NCBI GenBank assembly: GCA_017999075.1
Contig: JAGOBX010000182.1
Coordinates: 1 to 7,034, forward strand
Source of the DNA: JAGOBX01 sp017999075 [NCBI: Candidatus Babelota bacterium]
GTDB lineage: Bacteria > JAGOBX01
Length of the DNA stretch: 7,034 nt
Reading direction: 5' to 3'
Position numbers and translations under genes: made by a program. Under the pieces are notes generated by a model. That model had not been told where the DNA came from. It saw nothing but the letters and a program-made list of their open reading frames with translations, and ran no database searches. Positions 6,906 to 7,034 of this stretch are shown in pieces (the stretch's first letter is position 1; the number at the start of each line of letters is the position of its first letter).

Positions 6906-7034
6906 TTTTTAAAAATTGCAGTAAAATATCGCTGTCATGCGCCCCAATCGCTTTGCGCAAACCAATTTCGCGGGTGCGCTCAGTGACAGAAACCAGCATA
7001 ATGTTCATAATGCCAATGCCGCCCACCAGCAGGC
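6886..7034 (-). CDS. MacB-type ABC transporter permease fragment, broken at the creD end and cut by the right edge
   Basis: The minus strand codes for 48 residues from the right edge to a TGA at 6886-6888. The first 41 match the conserved cytoplasmic-loop region of MacB/FtsX-family permeases: [19 protein letters not shown] at 4-22, then IGLRKAIGA, then DILLQFL at 35-41. Intact MacB-type proteins continue for roughly another hundred residues with further membrane segments. Here the match ends at about 6910 and the frame goes on through seven unrelated codons (KIIFLHC) borrowed from the complement of the creD end. Positions 6931-7034 have 58 G or C in 104 bases (56%), against 31 in 110 (28%) for 6791-6900. 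This is therefore a truncated gene of different origin: a chimeric contig end or a recent insertion. The family call is strong; whether the fragment belongs to this genome is doubtful. MacB versus another MacB-like permease cannot be settled. Confidence 0.75.
   Translation of the reverse strand, partial: LLVGGIGIMNIMLVSVTERTREIGLRKAIGAHDSDILLQFLKIIFLHC
6904..6917. repeat. Perfect 14-base palindrome at the composition break
   Basis: AATTTTTAAAAATT at 6904-6917 starts on the last two bases of the creD stop codon and ends inside the macB-like fragment. Having only A:T pairs and no real loop, it would be a poor terminator. Its position at the junction between AT-rich and GC-rich DNA is more notable than its structure. 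Confidence 0.45.

Noticed and set aside
6886-7034. Insertion sequence or prophage end as the source of the GC-rich tail
   Set aside because: The encoded residues match an ABC transporter permease, not a transposase or integrase, and no terminal inverted repeat or target duplication can be seen in the 129 bases available.

Overview
The window is a stretch of very AT-rich bacterial DNA (28% G+C in the 110 bases I counted, 6791-6900) with ATG or TTG starts, recognisable Shine-Dalgarno sites and short gaps between genes. A periplasmic-type alpha-2-macroglobulin and the inner-membrane protein CreD suggest a diderm (Gram-negative-type) bacterium. I cannot fix the phylum from these proteins.

Layout. 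Positions 1-340 (minus strand) hold the first 113 codons of an exported protein that resembles the start of a large bacterial alpha-2-macroglobulin; the gene runs off the left edge. A 267-base divergent spacer follows, with a plausible sigma70-type promoter and a long imperfect hairpin just ahead of the next gene. On the plus strand come pyrimidine-nucleoside phosphorylase (608-1948), a ComM/YifB-family AAA+ ATPase with a TTG start (2097-3632), a Kup-type potassium transporter (3695-5515) and CreD (5559-6905). The last three are separated by only 62 and 43 bases and could be one transcript. Their functions are nucleoside salvage, DNA processing during transformation, K+ uptake and envelope integrity, so this is not one obvious pathway. 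The alpha-2-macroglobulin and CreD share an envelope-defence theme.

The right edge is the odd part. Immediately after the creD stop codon the base composition jumps to about 56% G+C. The minus strand there encodes the conserved C-terminal region of a MacB-type ABC transporter permease, which stops matching the family within a few bases of the creD stop. A 14-base perfect palindrome sits exactly at this join. The tail looks foreign: either an assembly or library chimera at a contig end, or a recent insertion that cut a macB-like gene. Apart from that, the genes are intact members of known families. I see no CRISPR array, RNA gene, transposase or clearly new system.
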